Positions 6,620 to 16,527 of a stretch of DNA of 64,000 nucleotides are shown here, piece after piece. The notes under the pieces are model-generated. The model was not told where the DNA came from. It saw nothing but the letters and a program-made list of their open reading frames with translations, and did no database searches. Origin of the DNA: Berkiella sp964496435 (GTDB lineage: Bacteria > Pseudomonadota > Gammaproteobacteria > Berkiellales > Berkiellaceae). Within the stretch, counting starts at the first letter, position 1. Each line of letters opens with the position of its first letter. The stretch spans positions 21,674 through 85,673 of the forward strand of contig CAZBZP010000016.1 of NCBI GenBank assembly GCA_964496435.1, in the 5' to 3' direction. Both the position numbers and the translations under genes were made by a program.

Positions 6620-9247
6620 ATGCCTCAAGCACTATTTTCGCTTGATTTACCAGCAAATCTTCACACAAATACGCCTCGTCATATCAGTTCTGAAATTAAA
6701 GATAAATTAAAGTTAAGTAGCGCACGCTTAAACCAGGCTTTTTGGCAAAACGCAGATATTCAGGATTTATTGTATACCCGTTCGCTATGGTTTGACCAAA
6801 TCTTAGTATTTGCCTTTAACTATCTTAAGCTGAATAGCGATGAAGTCGCGCTCATTGCTGTCGGTGGTTATGGCCTGCATCGGCTACACCCCTTTTCAGA
6901 TGCTGATATTTTTATCTTAATTCAAGAACACACAAAGACTGAAGAAATTGAAAAATTAATTGCCTTTTGTTGGGATTGTGGCCTCACCTTGGGTGCCAGT
7001 GTACGCACCCAAGATGAATGTTTTCATATGGCAAAAGAAGATCTCAGTATTTTTAGTAATTTACTTAGCATGCGCCCGATTATAGGTAATCCTGAGTTTT
7101 ATCAACATTTTGCACAGCAATTTAGCGCAAATGTATTATGGTCTGATAGGGACTTTTTTTATGCAAAAATGGCAGAAAAAGAGCGTCGTTATGCAAGATT
7201 TCTAGAAACTGAATTTAATTTGGAGCCAAATATAAAAGAATCCCCCGGCGGATTAAGGGATATTGATTTTATCATTTGGTATGCTTTGAAAAAATTCCAT
7301 TCATCCAAGTGGCACATTTTAGTTAAAGAAAAATTACTTGAAAATAATGAAACAAATTTTCTGCATGAAGCCCAATGTTTTCTCTGGCGTCTACGTTATG
7401 CATTACATATCATATCAGGCAGAGCAAATGAAAAAATGTATTTTGATTATCAAGCAGACTTAACCAAGCAATATAACATCAAAGCCAGCAGTTTAAACCA
7501 AGCCATTAGCCTCTTAATGAAACCCTATTATCAAACAGCCACCAAGGTCCGTTATATCAGCGAATTATTTATTCAACAGATTGCACAGCGCTTTGATACC
7601 TCAAATATGCAAACAAATGTGCTCAATGAAAATTGCGAGGATGCACAAGGTTATTTGAATATTACACAAAATACGCCATTAGAGCCTGAGAATGTGATTG
7701 CGTTATTTTACCTGGTTGCCAAACATCAATTAAAAGGAATCAATGCCAAATCAACCAAATTATTACATGCACAGCTTGAAAAAACGCCTCATGAAGCCTT
7801 CCATACGACAATTTGTCTACAACGTTTTTATGAAATATTATCTTTAAAAAACAATGTGGCTTCAACTTTATTGTTGATGCACAAACTAGGTATATTAATA
7901 CGCCTTATTCCTGAATTTGAAGGAATCTCAGGGCAAATGCAATATGACTTAACCCATCTATATACCGTTGATGCCCACAGCTTAAGATTGATTCACTATT
8001 TAGAAATTTTTTGGCAACAAGATCATTTCGACAAAATTGAGTATTTAGCACAGTGCAAACAACAAATTACTTCTTTTAACTTACTCTATCTTTGTGCAAT
8101 ATTTCACGACATTGGCAAAGGCCAAGGTGGTAATCATGCGCATATAGGCAGTCTATTACTAGCAACATTTTGTCAGCAACTTTCTCTTTCTTCAAAAGAT
8201 ATTGAACTTGCAACATGGCTGGTAGATAAACACTTACTGATGTCTCTCACGGCCCAACAAAAAGACTTCTCAGATGAAAACGTATTGTCCTTGTTTGTTG
8301 GTGAGCTAAAAAATGAGCAAAGATTAAGTTATATTTACCTTTTCACGGTTGCGGATATGTTGGCAACCAATCCTGCCATTTGGAACCAATGGCGTGCAAG
8401 TTTGCTACAAGAACTGTATTTGGCTAGCCTACGTTGGATGCGCGAAGTGCCACAAAGTGTAACTAAAGCGCAACGTAACAAGCAGGATGCCTTTGCTATT
8501 TTGCAGCAGTTGAATGATCTGTCTGAAGTCAAGACCATTGAAAATCTCTGGCAAAATTTTAATGACACCTATTTTAAAACTGAAACCTCAGCAAACATTG
8601 CTTGGCACACAACAAAAATCCTTTCACATACAGAGCCTTTTACCGTGGCGCTAAGACCGCATCATAGTCAAAGTGGTATTAATTTATTTGTTTATGCTCC
8701 TAACCGTTCTAATCTCTTTGCAGCCCTTAGCGCTTGTCTTGAAAAAAATATGTTGACGATTGCACAAGCTCGCATTAGTCATTGCCAAAATGAATATACT
8801 TTACAAAGCTTTGTAGCCTTAGAAATTGCGCAAGATGCAATCATGAGCGAACAACGTTTAAATCAGATTGAAGCTACTCTCATAGAATTACTCAGTCCTT
8901 TAGGTGATGGTGGGAATTGTGTAGTCCCCCATGTTTCACGACATATCCCACGCTCCCATCAATTTGGTTTTGAAACCAAGGTGAATATTTTAAACACCAA
9001 TGATAGTGACAAAACCGTCATAGAAGTGCGCTCTCCTGACTTCCCAGGCCTATTGGCAAGGATTGGTGAAGTATTCATGAAACATGAAATAAATGTACAT
9101 AGCGCGATAATCAATACCCTTGCAGGACAAGTCGAAGATATCTTTTACATTACCGATAAAAATTCAGGTTTAGCATTAGTTGATATTCATCGTATTGCTG
9201 AATTAAAAAGCGGGATTGAGACTGTGATAGCCTCCCGCTTGCGCTAA
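6620..9247 (+). CDS. glnD: Bifunctional PII uridylyltransferase / uridylyl-removing enzyme
   Basis: Senses glutamine and adds UMP to, or removes it from, PII proteins, controlling nitrogen assimilation. The product is 875 aa, close to the family length. Domains in order: nucleotidyltransferase with GG at 82-83 and the DAD metal motif at 94-96 (FSDADIFIL); the GlnD linker domain with ESPGGLRDIDFIIW; an HD phosphohydrolase domain with His496-Asp497 (FHDIGKGQGGNHAHIGS); and two C-terminal ACT domains, the second with RSPDFPGLLARIGEVF. All key motifs are present, so it should be active. In E. coli glnD is followed by dapD; here the next 52 kb are secretion and accessory genes and dapD appears at 61791. 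Confidence 0.96.
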   Translation: MPQALFSLDLPANLHTNTPRHISSEIKDKLKLSSARLNQAFWQNADIQDLLYTRSLWFDQILVFAFNYLKLNSDEVALIAVGGYGLHRLHPFSDADIFILIQEHTKTEEIEKLIAFCWDCGLTLGASVRTQDECFHMAKEDLSIFSNLLSMRPIIGNPEFYQHFAQQFSANVLWSDRDFFYAKMAEKERRYARFLETEFNLEPNIKESPGGLRDIDFIIWYALKKFHSSKWHILVKEKLLENNETNFLHEAQCFLWRLRYALHIISGRANEKMYFDYQADLTKQYNIKASSLNQAISLLMKPYYQTATKVRYISELFIQQIAQRFDTSNMQTNVLNENCEDAQGYLNITQNTPLEPENVIALFYLVAKHQLKGINAKSTKLLHAQLEKTPHEAFHTTICLQRFYEILSLKNNVASTLLLMHKLGILIRLIPEFEGISGQMQYDLTHLYTVDAHSLRLIHYLEIFWQQDHFDKIEYLAQCKQQITSFNLLYLCAIFHDIGKGQGGNHAHIGSLLLATFCQQLSLSSKDIELATWLVDKHLLMSLTAQQKDFSDENVLSLFVGELKNEQRLSYIYLFTVADMLATNPAIWNQWRASLLQELYLASLRWMREVPQSVTKAQRNKQDAFAILQQLNDLSEVKTIENLWQNFNDTYFKTETSANIAWHTTKILSHTEPFTVALRPHHSQSGINLFVYAPNRSNLFAALSACLEKNMLTIAQARISHCQNEYTLQSFVALEIAQDAIMSEQRLNQIEATLIELLSPLGDGGNCVVPHVSRHIPRSHQFGFETKVNILNTNDSDKTVIEVRSPDFPGLLARIGEVFMKHEINVHSAIINTLAGQVEDIFYITDKNSGLALVDIHRIAELKSGIETVIASRLR

Positions 9248-9400
9248 TACATCAGCAAATTAAGGCGGAAATGGCAGAGGAAATACACAGGTGGCTATAT
9301 AGCAAAGATATTTCTATACTAGGTCTTATGTAGGTCGGTTTTGTTTAATGCGGTTACACGTATTGAACTTTTTGGCTTTTTATAAATTTGTGAGGTTCTT

Positions 9401-10402
9401 GTGAGTGATGCAAATTTATACGTAGGTTATATTATTAACCCTTCGCGTGCACAAAATACGCAGATGCTTTTCTCTACTCAAACGCAGCATCTACTGGAAA
9501 AACGAATAGAAGATGTTGTTAGCCACAACAATGGACGGCTAATCAAGACTTACATCGAATCTGCTGACAACCACCGGCACCGCCATCGTTGGCCACAATT
9601 GGAAGAAGCTATCGCTTATTGCATAGAGAGTAAAGCAAGTCTAGTCATTAGCGAAATTCGCAACCTTACCAATAACGAAGCATTCACAAAACAGATGTTA
9701 CGCTTGATAGAAAATGGTAATTATGTTGGTGATTTTCATTGTTGCGATCAACCCTTAATCAAAAAAGATAATTTTCTTGCCTTGGTAGAACATGCACGTA
9801 AACAACGTGAACTGCATGGCCAACTGATCAAAGCAGGTTTAAGCCGCACAACAGCAAAGTCTGGTAATCCTCATGCGAGTGATGTCATCAGCAAAGTTAA
9901 TAAGCCCAAAATTGATAATGCCATTGTTTTTGCATTGATGTTACAACCCGTCATTAACAATTACCGCCATAAAGGCTATTCACAACGCAGAATGGTTACG
10001 GCTCTTAACGAGGATGGTTTTAGCGCACCTGAAGGTGGGCAATGGGTTCTAAGCCAATTACAAAAAGTGCTAGAAAGAATTAAATTGAATGAATCTGCAC
10101 TCAATTTAGAGAAACAGTTTATTGAATACCGCGCTAAAAACTTGAGCGATAGCGCTATTGCTGAACATTTAACTAAGCTTTGTGTCCCATCACCCTCTGG
10201 CAAACCCTGGACGGATGAATGCGTAGCAAAAGTAAGTGAGCGAATTAAACAACTTCATGATATAATCCGCTTCAATGAGTTTGTTATTGAACTTATGCCT
10301 ATTATTGAAAAATACCATCTTGACGATTTAACTGAAGAAGTGTTTTCAAATGAATTAAAAATGATTGGGGTTAATTTACCGAAAAATGCATCCCTTTCCT
10401 GA
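9401..10402 (+). CDS. Resolvase-like protein with degenerate catalytic site
   Basis: The product is 333 aa with a GTG start behind a GAGG element. The N-terminus (NLYVGYIINPSRAQNTQ) and the segment with EEAIAYCIESKASLVISEIRN resemble the serine recombinase fold. The position of the catalytic serine in the usual R-V-S-T-x-x-Q motif appears to be Pro14, with Ser15 next to it. A later part (about 195-225: YRHKGYSQRRMVTALNEDGF, then SAPEGG and QWVLSQLQKVLERI) looks like the recombinase/helix-turn-helix segment of large serine recombinases. It may be an inactivated or repurposed recombinase that still binds DNA. It lies at the left edge of the island, directly after glnD. Function is inferred from weak resemblance. 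Confidence 0.55.
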   Translation: MSDANLYVGYIINPSRAQNTQMLFSTQTQHLLEKRIEDVVSHNNGRLIKTYIESADNHRHRHRWPQLEEAIAYCIESKASLVISEIRNLTNNEAFTKQMLRLIENGNYVGDFHCCDQPLIKKDNFLALVEHARKQRELHGQLIKAGLSRTTAKSGNPHASDVISKVNKPKIDNAIVFALMLQPVINNYRHKGYSQRRMVTALNEDGFSAPEGGQWVLSQLQKVLERIKLNESALNLEKQFIEYRAKNLSDSAIAEHLTKLCVPSPSGKPWTDECVAKVSERIKQLHDIIRFNEFVIELMPIIEKYHLDDLTEEVFSNELKMIGVNLPKNASLS

Positions 10403-10431
10403 ACCCTAAGCATTTTTAGGAGAAAAAAAAT

Positions 10432-10701
10432 ATGCCAGAACAGAACCCAAATTTAGAGATTTTGCAGTCTTTTTTAAGCGAAGCGCCTGCTAGCGAAGTC
10501 ATTAGTCGCGTTAAGGATACCCTAGGTAACAGAGACGCATTAAAACAAATATTTTTTAGTGAAGATACAGCAAAACATTATTTACCGATGCTAAATGAAG
10601 CACGAAAAAATGGTCAAGTCACTTATAACACTTTGACCACCCAAGTGGAAAAGCAATGCCAAATTAATGAGGCTCCCGTGAGACGTCTAGAAAATAAATA
10701 A
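10432..10701 (+). CDS. Small hypothetical protein (89 aa)
   Basis: Not recognised. The start has a good ribosome site (AGGAG, 9 bases upstream) and the gene follows the resolvase-like gene by 29 bases, so the two may be co-transcribed. The sequence is soluble, with no signal peptide or membrane segment. It begins MPEQNPNLEILQSFLSEAP and ends in a basic stretch, VRRLENK. Confidence 0.6.
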   Translation: MPEQNPNLEILQSFLSEAPASEVISRVKDTLGNRDALKQIFFSEDTAKHYLPMLNEARKNGQVTYNTLTTQVEKQCQINEAPVRRLENK

Positions 10702-10984
10702 AATATAAGTAAGACAGTGATCTGGACATCAAAAATGGTGAAAATATCAATCAGTTGACCAAAACCAAGGAATAAGGTTTAATGGGTGACCGTGCAAAAC
10801 CTTGAGTTTAGTGAATCAAAAACACAAGGCTTAAGCACAAGGAAGTTGCTCATACCAGTTTGACCTGCTTCGCTAAAAAGCGATGACAAGTCTTAAAAAC
10901 TGCCACACACATGAGATAGTGTAGGCAAGACTAAGTAGTTCAAATGGGGAAGAGTATGGCATGTTATGGAGTTCAGCTTAGCCT

Positions 10985-11851
10985 ATGTCAGACTGGTTTA
11001 AAAAAATTTCTTCTTTAATTTCCACAACACAAGATAGCGCAACGTCGTCTTTAGAGCATAACCAAATAACACACACTATCTTGAATAAATTAGAGAAGTT
11101 ACCTGACAATATATTTACGCAAGGATCACCTGAGAGATGTGATCCTACTTTTTCAATGAGGGACAAAACGAAGGACGCAACAATAGCGCCTAGTGTAAAA
11201 TCAAATTGCGCTGCAAAGATGGAAACCAAACAAGAGGTTAAATCTGTGGAAAATGATAGCGATGATGACAACATAAAGGCTTTAAAGCGTTTACGTTCGT
11301 TGCCACGGGGAACACAAGTTGATTCTCGTGTTGCAGCCATACATGGCTTGCTGGGTGAAGGTGAAATTTTTAAAACCCTGAAAATGCTTCGCTGGCCACA
11401 AGGTGTTATCTGTCCTCGCTGCCATTCTTCAAACGTCGTTAGACGTGATCCACCCAATGATGCTGTCGATTTAAGGCATTTCTATATTTGCTTAAATTGC
11501 AAAGGAGAAGGAAGCCCTAGTGACTTTGATGATTTCACGGGTTTGCCTATTGGCGAAATGCATGCGCTTCGCCAATGGATCTTATGCTGGTATTTAATTG
11601 GTTTTTGTTCCGTTGCCCAAATAGCAAAAGTCCTTGGCATAAGCCTCCAAGAAGTAATGCAAATAGCACAACTGGGTAATGAGCTAACTCAGCTGCCAGA
11701 TGAATCTGCTGAATTACAAGCTAAACAAGAATTAAAGGAACGCAAACAAAAAGAGAGTAAAAACGCTAGAATGCTAGTAGATCAACAAGAAGACTACACG
11801 CGTAGTGCGAGCAAAGCGCCCTTGAAACCGGGATATAAGTCCAAAAAATAA
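10985..11851 (+). CDS. IS1595-type zinc-ribbon protein without a transposase core
   Basis: The product is 288 aa. After a polar N-terminal ~120 residues comes a zinc ribbon: Cys143-x2-Cys146 (CPRCHSSNVV) and Cys169-x2-Cys172 (CLNCKG). It is followed by DDFTGLPIGEMHALRQWIL and a helical segment, CSVAQIAKVLGISLQEVMQI. This order matches the N-terminal DNA-binding half of IS1595/ISXO2-type transposases. The DDE catalytic core that should follow is missing; instead there is a Lys/Gln-rich tail. It could be a domesticated transposase fragment acting as a DNA-binding protein, or a decaying insertion sequence. The long unrelated N-terminal extension argues for a retained gene. Confidence 0.6.
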   Translation: MSDWFKKISSLISTTQDSATSSLEHNQITHTILNKLEKLPDNIFTQGSPERCDPTFSMRDKTKDATIAPSVKSNCAAKMETKQEVKSVENDSDDDNIKALKRLRSLPRGTQVDSRVAAIHGLLGEGEIFKTLKMLRWPQGVICPRCHSSNVVRRDPPNDAVDLRHFYICLNCKGEGSPSDFDDFTGLPIGEMHALRQWILCWYLIGFCSVAQIAKVLGISLQEVMQIAQLGNELTQLPDESAELQAKQELKERKQKESKNARMLVDQQEDYTRSASKAPLKPGYKSKK

Positions 11852-11857
11852 GGAAAA

Positions 11858-13585
11858 CTAGGTTCGCATTTTCTTTGATTTATCATATTCCTTCACGATA
11901 TCAGCATCATTCTTCTGTGTATCTGCTTTGCGGTTTTGAGCCTTGTTTTGACACAGAGCATCCATATACCCACGAAATTCCTCATCCGTTACATTCTTTT
12001 CTTGTGTGAGCAATTCAACCACATCGCATCGTGCGCCCGTCCCCAATTCCCTACCATAATGCGTAAAACATGCCATTTCATCATCACTGGTCTTGGGGTT
12101 GGATGTGAATTCAATCGTTTTTTCTGGATCTTTTGGATCTTTCACATAGAAAGATTTACCTTCCTCAATCGCTTTTTCTTTTAAGTTTAATAACATCGCA
12201 AAACCTAATTCAGGTTGAATCAAGGTGGGTGGGCGATAACTGATTGAAATGGGGTTGTCCATCGAACCTTTTCCATATTCTGTAATAGAAATCGTTAGCG
12301 CATCATTGACTTGCTTTTTCATTTTGTTGAATTCTTTTTCGTTCCCTTTAAGAATTTTCGTTCTATCAAATGAAAAACTGAGATGTACTACTTTTCCTTG
12401 CTCTGAATGCCCTACTTTAATGGTATTGAGTTTCGCAATAGTTTCAGGATGAAGTAACCTTTCCTTAATGTGTGTGCTTCGAGAAATATCTCTCCCCATT
12501 GCCATTGAATCCTTGCGGGTATCAAACTCATTTCTGCCTCTAGAAGCATTATATTCTGCTTTAGGGTGAAATTTATGTCTTTCCAGCAAAGCGCTATCTG
12601 CTACCTGCTTTATAGCGCTGCCCACTGTTTGGCGCTCACTATATTTAAAGTTCTCCAGCACATCTCTTAATTGCCGCGCAAAGATCATTTGAGCATCAGG
12701 GTTTATATTCGTTTTTGTTAGCATTGCTTGTATCTGAGCAATCTTCTTAGCATACTCTGTCTTTGAATAGCGACAATTATTTTTCTCAAGTGCTCTCATG
12801 CTATTTAAGACTGATTGTACTTCTTCTAAAGCCATTAATTTCGCTTTGGCATCCAAGAGCATGGCTTTTTCAGGTTCTTTGATCTCTTGCCCGGCTTGTT
12901 TTTTGGCCTCTTGGGCATTAGAAATCTCAACAGCTGCACATCTTGCACCACGAACCATAAAGTCCAAAAGCGCAAAGGCTTTATCAGGATTATCTTTATT
13001 ATTTTTTAAAGCTTCACCAAGCGCATCAAAGGGATTGCTCATAAAATTTTTGGAATAAAGGGAAAAACTATCACTTTCCATTAGCTCTTGAGATGGCGGT
13101 AAAGCTTTTATACGTTGATCCATTGATTCGCCAAGTCTTTTTTCAACCCCGGCTTCTAAAGCATCGGCATCAACCTTACCTAATTGAGCAAAAACTTTTC
13201 TTGTAGAGGCAACAAGATCAATAGCAGCCTCGCTAACATCAAGCTCCTCTTCTTCATCTTGTTCTATTTCATCATCATTATCATCATCCACTGATGCTTG
13301 CAGCGCTTGATTTAAGTCTTCTTGCTCAATATCTTGTTCTCTAGGCGCCGTGGTAGCTACGTGAAAAATATCTTCTTCTTCACCCTCAACTCTTTCGTCA
13401 GTCTCCATCCCAATGCCAGATAATCTTGCCGCTTCCTCTTCATAGGCTTTTCTGGCTTGTTCTAATTGCTTTGTTTTATCATTTAATCCACTCGCTATCC
13501 CAAAAAGACCAACTTGGTTTTGATCTTCTGTTTCTCCCTGCGTTTCTTGGGTGCTAGCGCCTGTTTTGGGCCCTTTGTTGCTCAT
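11858..13585 (-). CDS. Large acidic hypothetical protein (575 aa), candidate effector
   Basis: Not recognised. The chosen ATG at 13585 (MSNKGPKTGASTQETQGETE) has a GAGG site; an in-frame TTG eight codons upstream is less likely. The first ~140 residues are low-complexity and very acidic (runs of D and E around DDDNDDEIEQDEEEELD). The rest is soluble and helical with no signal peptide or clear membrane segment. It sits beside icmX and the BCCT gene in the Dot/Icm island, and its C-terminus is polar and charged (EYDKSKKMRT). Position and the lack of an export signal make it a candidate Dot/Icm substrate, but no domain supports this. Confidence 0.6.
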   Translation of the reverse strand: MSNKGPKTGASTQETQGETEDQNQVGLFGIASGLNDKTKQLEQARKAYEEEAARLSGIGMETDERVEGEEEDIFHVATTAPREQDIEQEDLNQALQASVDDDNDDEIEQDEEEELDVSEAAIDLVASTRKVFAQLGKVDADALEAGVEKRLGESMDQRIKALPPSQELMESDSFSLYSKNFMSNPFDALGEALKNNKDNPDKAFALLDFMVRGARCAAVEISNAQEAKKQAGQEIKEPEKAMLLDAKAKLMALEEVQSVLNSMRALEKNNCRYSKTEYAKKIAQIQAMLTKTNINPDAQMIFARQLRDVLENFKYSERQTVGSAIKQVADSALLERHKFHPKAEYNASRGRNEFDTRKDSMAMGRDISRSTHIKERLLHPETIAKLNTIKVGHSEQGKVVHLSFSFDRTKILKGNEKEFNKMKKQVNDALTISITEYGKGSMDNPISISYRPPTLIQPELGFAMLLNLKEKAIEEGKSFYVKDPKDPEKTIEFTSNPKTSDDEMACFTHYGRELGTGARCDVVELLTQEKNVTDEEFRGYMDALCQNKAQNRKADTQKNDADIVKEYDKSKKMRT

Positions 13586-13709
13586 TGAAGCCTCATTATG
13601 CTTTAGCAATAAATGATAAAAGCACTTAACAAATATTTAGGATCTATATGAAGATGAGACCATCCTAAAGGCAAGGAGGTTCAGCCTTAATAGGAGAAGC
13701 TACACGCTT

Positions 13710-15194
13710 TTAATATGATTTAATATTTTGATTACCAAGCCAGGTTCTATCAAATAAACAACGCAGGACAATCAAATGGAAGCCACTATAGGCAATATTC
13801 AGCACCAGAACCCCCATGGCAAGCAATTCAAGCTGCACCCCATACCATCCGGATATGGTTTGTACAAAAATTGTCCCCATCATAAGTAGAGCCAATTTTT
13901 GGGCTATTTTACTGATCCCTTTGGATTTAGAAGCATCCTGTAACCATAGACGGTTTTCTTTTACTTGGGATGAAGCAGACATATACCCACTGCTGAAAAG
14001 CGTGGAATCCCTAAAAGGTTTGAGCATCATCATAAAAAGTGAGCAGCTTAGCAATCCTAATGTTATATACATCATTGCCAAGGACCAATTTGCAGAATTA
14101 TCTTCGCCTGATGCAAATATAAGGGCATAGGAAGATTTAATAACCTGCCAAATTGCTAAATAAATAGCATCACCACCACAAAAATGAATGAGTCCTATGA
14201 TAATAGGGACAAAGAAGATCCCTAAAACAAATTCTCTTATTGTTCTTCCTTGTGAAATTGAAGCAACATAAGAACCTGCAAGGGGCGCCCAAATAAACCA
14301 CCAGCCCCAATAAATGGATGCAAAACGTACTTCGATTGGCACTCGCATAAAATACTGGCGGCATTCTACACATTGTATTTTGGCAAACTCTGGGTGTGCT
14401 TTTACTACCCATGCATTAGCATAACCACACATTACCAGCAGAAAGGTGAGGACTATAATCATGAAGCTATAAAATAAAATATAAGAGCGGCTTCTTATAG
14501 TAAGGCGTTTAAATAATGCTCTGCCCTTTTTAATAGAGATAAAAAACATGAAAAAAGAGAGGATCATATATGTTATAGAGGGGACTTCAAAATGCTGCAA
14601 ATGAAAGTATGTTTCAATGCCATAACTAAACAACAATGCAATAGCACAGGCTACCATGGATAAGGCAAACATCGTTGCCCCATTAACGCTCCCTTCTACA
14701 TACGATTTTATCATCGGATCAAATCGTTTTTGAAAAAAACCCCTGGCAATTTGGTAAAAATAGGGCTGCCCCTTTTTAACATACACGATATAAGCGATGA
14801 TAAGCCCCCAAAAGCCATACAGTGCCCAGGGAAAAATGCCCCACATCCAACGTGTGTAATCGCTAATGGTGTTTTTAGCAAAAGATAGCGTTACAGGATC
14901 AACATAACCTGGGCCCTGATTAAAAATGGCCACAAAAGCAGCAACGCTAAATATAAATAAAATACCTTGTCCCACAAGCAGCTTACCAAGCCATTTAAAG
15001 AAGGAATAACGCGGTTCTTTTCCAAGGGTGACACTGCCTGCAGGGCTTATAAAGAACATGAGTAAAACAAGGCTGAATGCAAAATTAAACAAGGTGTAGG
15101 CCATCAGCCAGTTGGGACGAAATAAAGCAAGCCAACCAATAAAAACTGAGCCAATTAAAGCCAGAATCCCAACAATGTAACGCTGATAAGGCAT
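13710..15194 (-). CDS. BCCT-family (betaine/carnitine/choline-type) transporter
   Basis: An inner-membrane protein of 494 aa with about 11-12 hydrophobic segments. The segment near residue 290 (RFASIYWGWWFIWAPLAGSY), followed by ISQGRTIREFVLGIFFVP, matches the BCCT signature W-x-W-W and the conserved GRTIREF loop. The family imports quaternary ammonium compounds by Na+/H+ coupling or exchange; the substrate here is unknown. The ATG at 15194 is preferred over a TTG eight codons upstream because of the GGGA site. It lies 106 bases downstream of icmX on the same strand, so it may be co-transcribed with icmW-icmX. Such a transporter is not a known Dot/Icm part. Confidence 0.8.
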   Translation of the reverse strand: MPYQRYIVGILALIGSVFIGWLALFRPNWLMAYTLFNFAFSLVLLMFFISPAGSVTLGKEPRYSFFKWLGKLLVGQGILFIFSVAAFVAIFNQGPGYVDPVTLSFAKNTISDYTRWMWGIFPWALYGFWGLIIAYIVYVKKGQPYFYQIARGFFQKRFDPMIKSYVEGSVNGATMFALSMVACAIALLFSYGIETYFHLQHFEVPSITYMILSFFMFFISIKKGRALFKRLTIRSRSYILFYSFMIIVLTFLLVMCGYANAWVVKAHPEFAKIQCVECRQYFMRVPIEVRFASIYWGWWFIWAPLAGSYVASISQGRTIREFVLGIFFVPIIIGLIHFCGGDAIYLAIWQVIKSSYALIFASGEDNSANWSLAMMYITLGLLSCSLFMMMLKPFRDSTLFSSGYMSASSQVKENRLWLQDASKSKGISKIAQKLALLMMGTIFVQTISGWYGVQLELLAMGVLVLNIAYSGFHLIVLRCLFDRTWLGNQNIKSY

Positions 15195-15300
15195 CCGTGT
15201 TCCCTGTTCTTGAAGCAAAAAGAAGGGGCAATCACTGCCCCCATGAGGTTTAAGATAAGTTATACATCTGTTTAGACATTAAGTCATCTGTCCCTTTAGA

Positions 15301-16506
15301 TTATTGGGAAGATGAACTTGGAATGTCTACACAATTACCGTTCATATCAGCATATTGGTTAGATCCACATTTGCTTTGTGCGGCTTTCATATCGTCACTG
15401 GCTTGTTGCGCTTTGGCTGCAGCTTGTTGCAATTGAACGTTCAAATTATTAATAGCAACATTAATATTTGCCATCACTGAGTTCATGGTAGCCATGATTG
15501 CCATTTGTTGTTCTAACACACGAAATTGTTGGAATTGCATGTAGATACTGAAAGCATCCATATGAGCAATTTCTCGAAGTAAAGCCGTATCTGAAGCCGT
15601 ACTCAATTGTGTATACCATGCTGGGTTTGTGAAGCGCTGCGAACTATAATTATCCATGGATTCCATTACGCTTTGTGTTAAGGGACCACTACCATCTGTA
15701 CCTGGTGTACGTCTGGCAACGATATCACTTAAAGCGCTTTCACTGGCAGATCTTGCTGCGTTAGCAACGATAGCATCCACTATCGCTTCTTGGTCTGCAC
15801 CACTTAAGGAAGAAGAGCCAATCCCGGTTTTTGATGCTGCTATAGCATTGGTCAATTTCGGATCCAATGAAGGGAAAGGATTAACAGATAAGGAAATCAT
15901 CTGTTGACTCATTGCCGCAGGGATCCCACCTTTGGTCAAATTGGGTGTTTGTAAAAACTGACCTAAGTTGATAACGGTTAAGCCTGAGGTATCACCATTT
16001 TGAATAAAGGGTTGGAAATAACCTGTATAAACATTATCTTTGGTTAGTACCGTTCCTGCTGGCACACCTTGCATAGAGGAAGAAATCTGGCCACCTACCA
16101 ATGGTCCTGAAAAGCTGTTGCTGGTACTTAAATTTTGAACACCTGCCAACAAGCTTGAATTGGTTAATTGCAAAGCGGCTTCACCGACTTTTGTTTTACC
16201 AACCAAACCACCAGCATTAACTGCCCATATACTACCTGGCGCTGCCATTAATAATAATTGCTGATTATACTGATATTCATTTACTCTTGCGGCGGCCTCA
16301 TAATTTATGAGGGCTTGAGCCCATTTATCATTCTTCATGTGTTGATTCATGAATTGCAGTATACTATTTGAACTATTTTGATTATTTGAATCCAATGTCT
16401 TAATAGCAGCAACCTCTTCGGGATCTGCATGTGCAAGCATGGGTGCCATGAATGCGCCCAAAAGCAGCATGACACTCATCATCTGTTTTGCTTTGTAACT
16501 TTTCAT
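15301..16506 (-). CDS. icmX: Dot/Icm periplasmic/secreted protein IcmX
   Basis: The product is 401 aa with a clear signal peptide ending AHA at 25-27. The mature protein is rich in Ser, Asn, Gln and Ala, with a coiled-coil stretch near 340-385 (INVAINNLNVQLQQAAAKAQ). The C-terminus has two cysteines (KCGSNQYADMNGNCVDIP). The assignment rests on these features plus position: in Legionella and Coxiella icmX follows icmW, which is clearly recognisable here one gene upstream. IcmX is needed for vacuole biogenesis in Legionella and is partly released from the cell. The order icmW - extra small gene - icmX is unusual. Confidence 0.82.
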   Translation of the reverse strand: MKSYKAKQMMSVMLLLGAFMAPMLAHADPEEVAAIKTLDSNNQNSSNSILQFMNQHMKNDKWAQALINYEAAARVNEYQYNQQLLLMAAPGSIWAVNAGGLVGKTKVGEAALQLTNSSLLAGVQNLSTSNSFSGPLVGGQISSSMQGVPAGTVLTKDNVYTGYFQPFIQNGDTSGLTVINLGQFLQTPNLTKGGIPAAMSQQMISLSVNPFPSLDPKLTNAIAASKTGIGSSSLSGADQEAIVDAIVANAARSASESALSDIVARRTPGTDGSGPLTQSVMESMDNYSSQRFTNPAWYTQLSTASDTALLREIAHMDAFSIYMQFQQFRVLEQQMAIMATMNSVMANINVAINNLNVQLQQAAAKAQQASDDMKAAQSKCGSNQYADMNGNCVDIPSSSSQ

Positions 16507-16527
16507 AACACTCTCGCTTAGTTTTTT

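Noticed and set aside
9248..9400. Search for tRNA or att direct repeats at the island edges (also 61589-61790)
   Set aside because: No tRNA-like sequence and no shared repeat could be seen by eye between the two edges.
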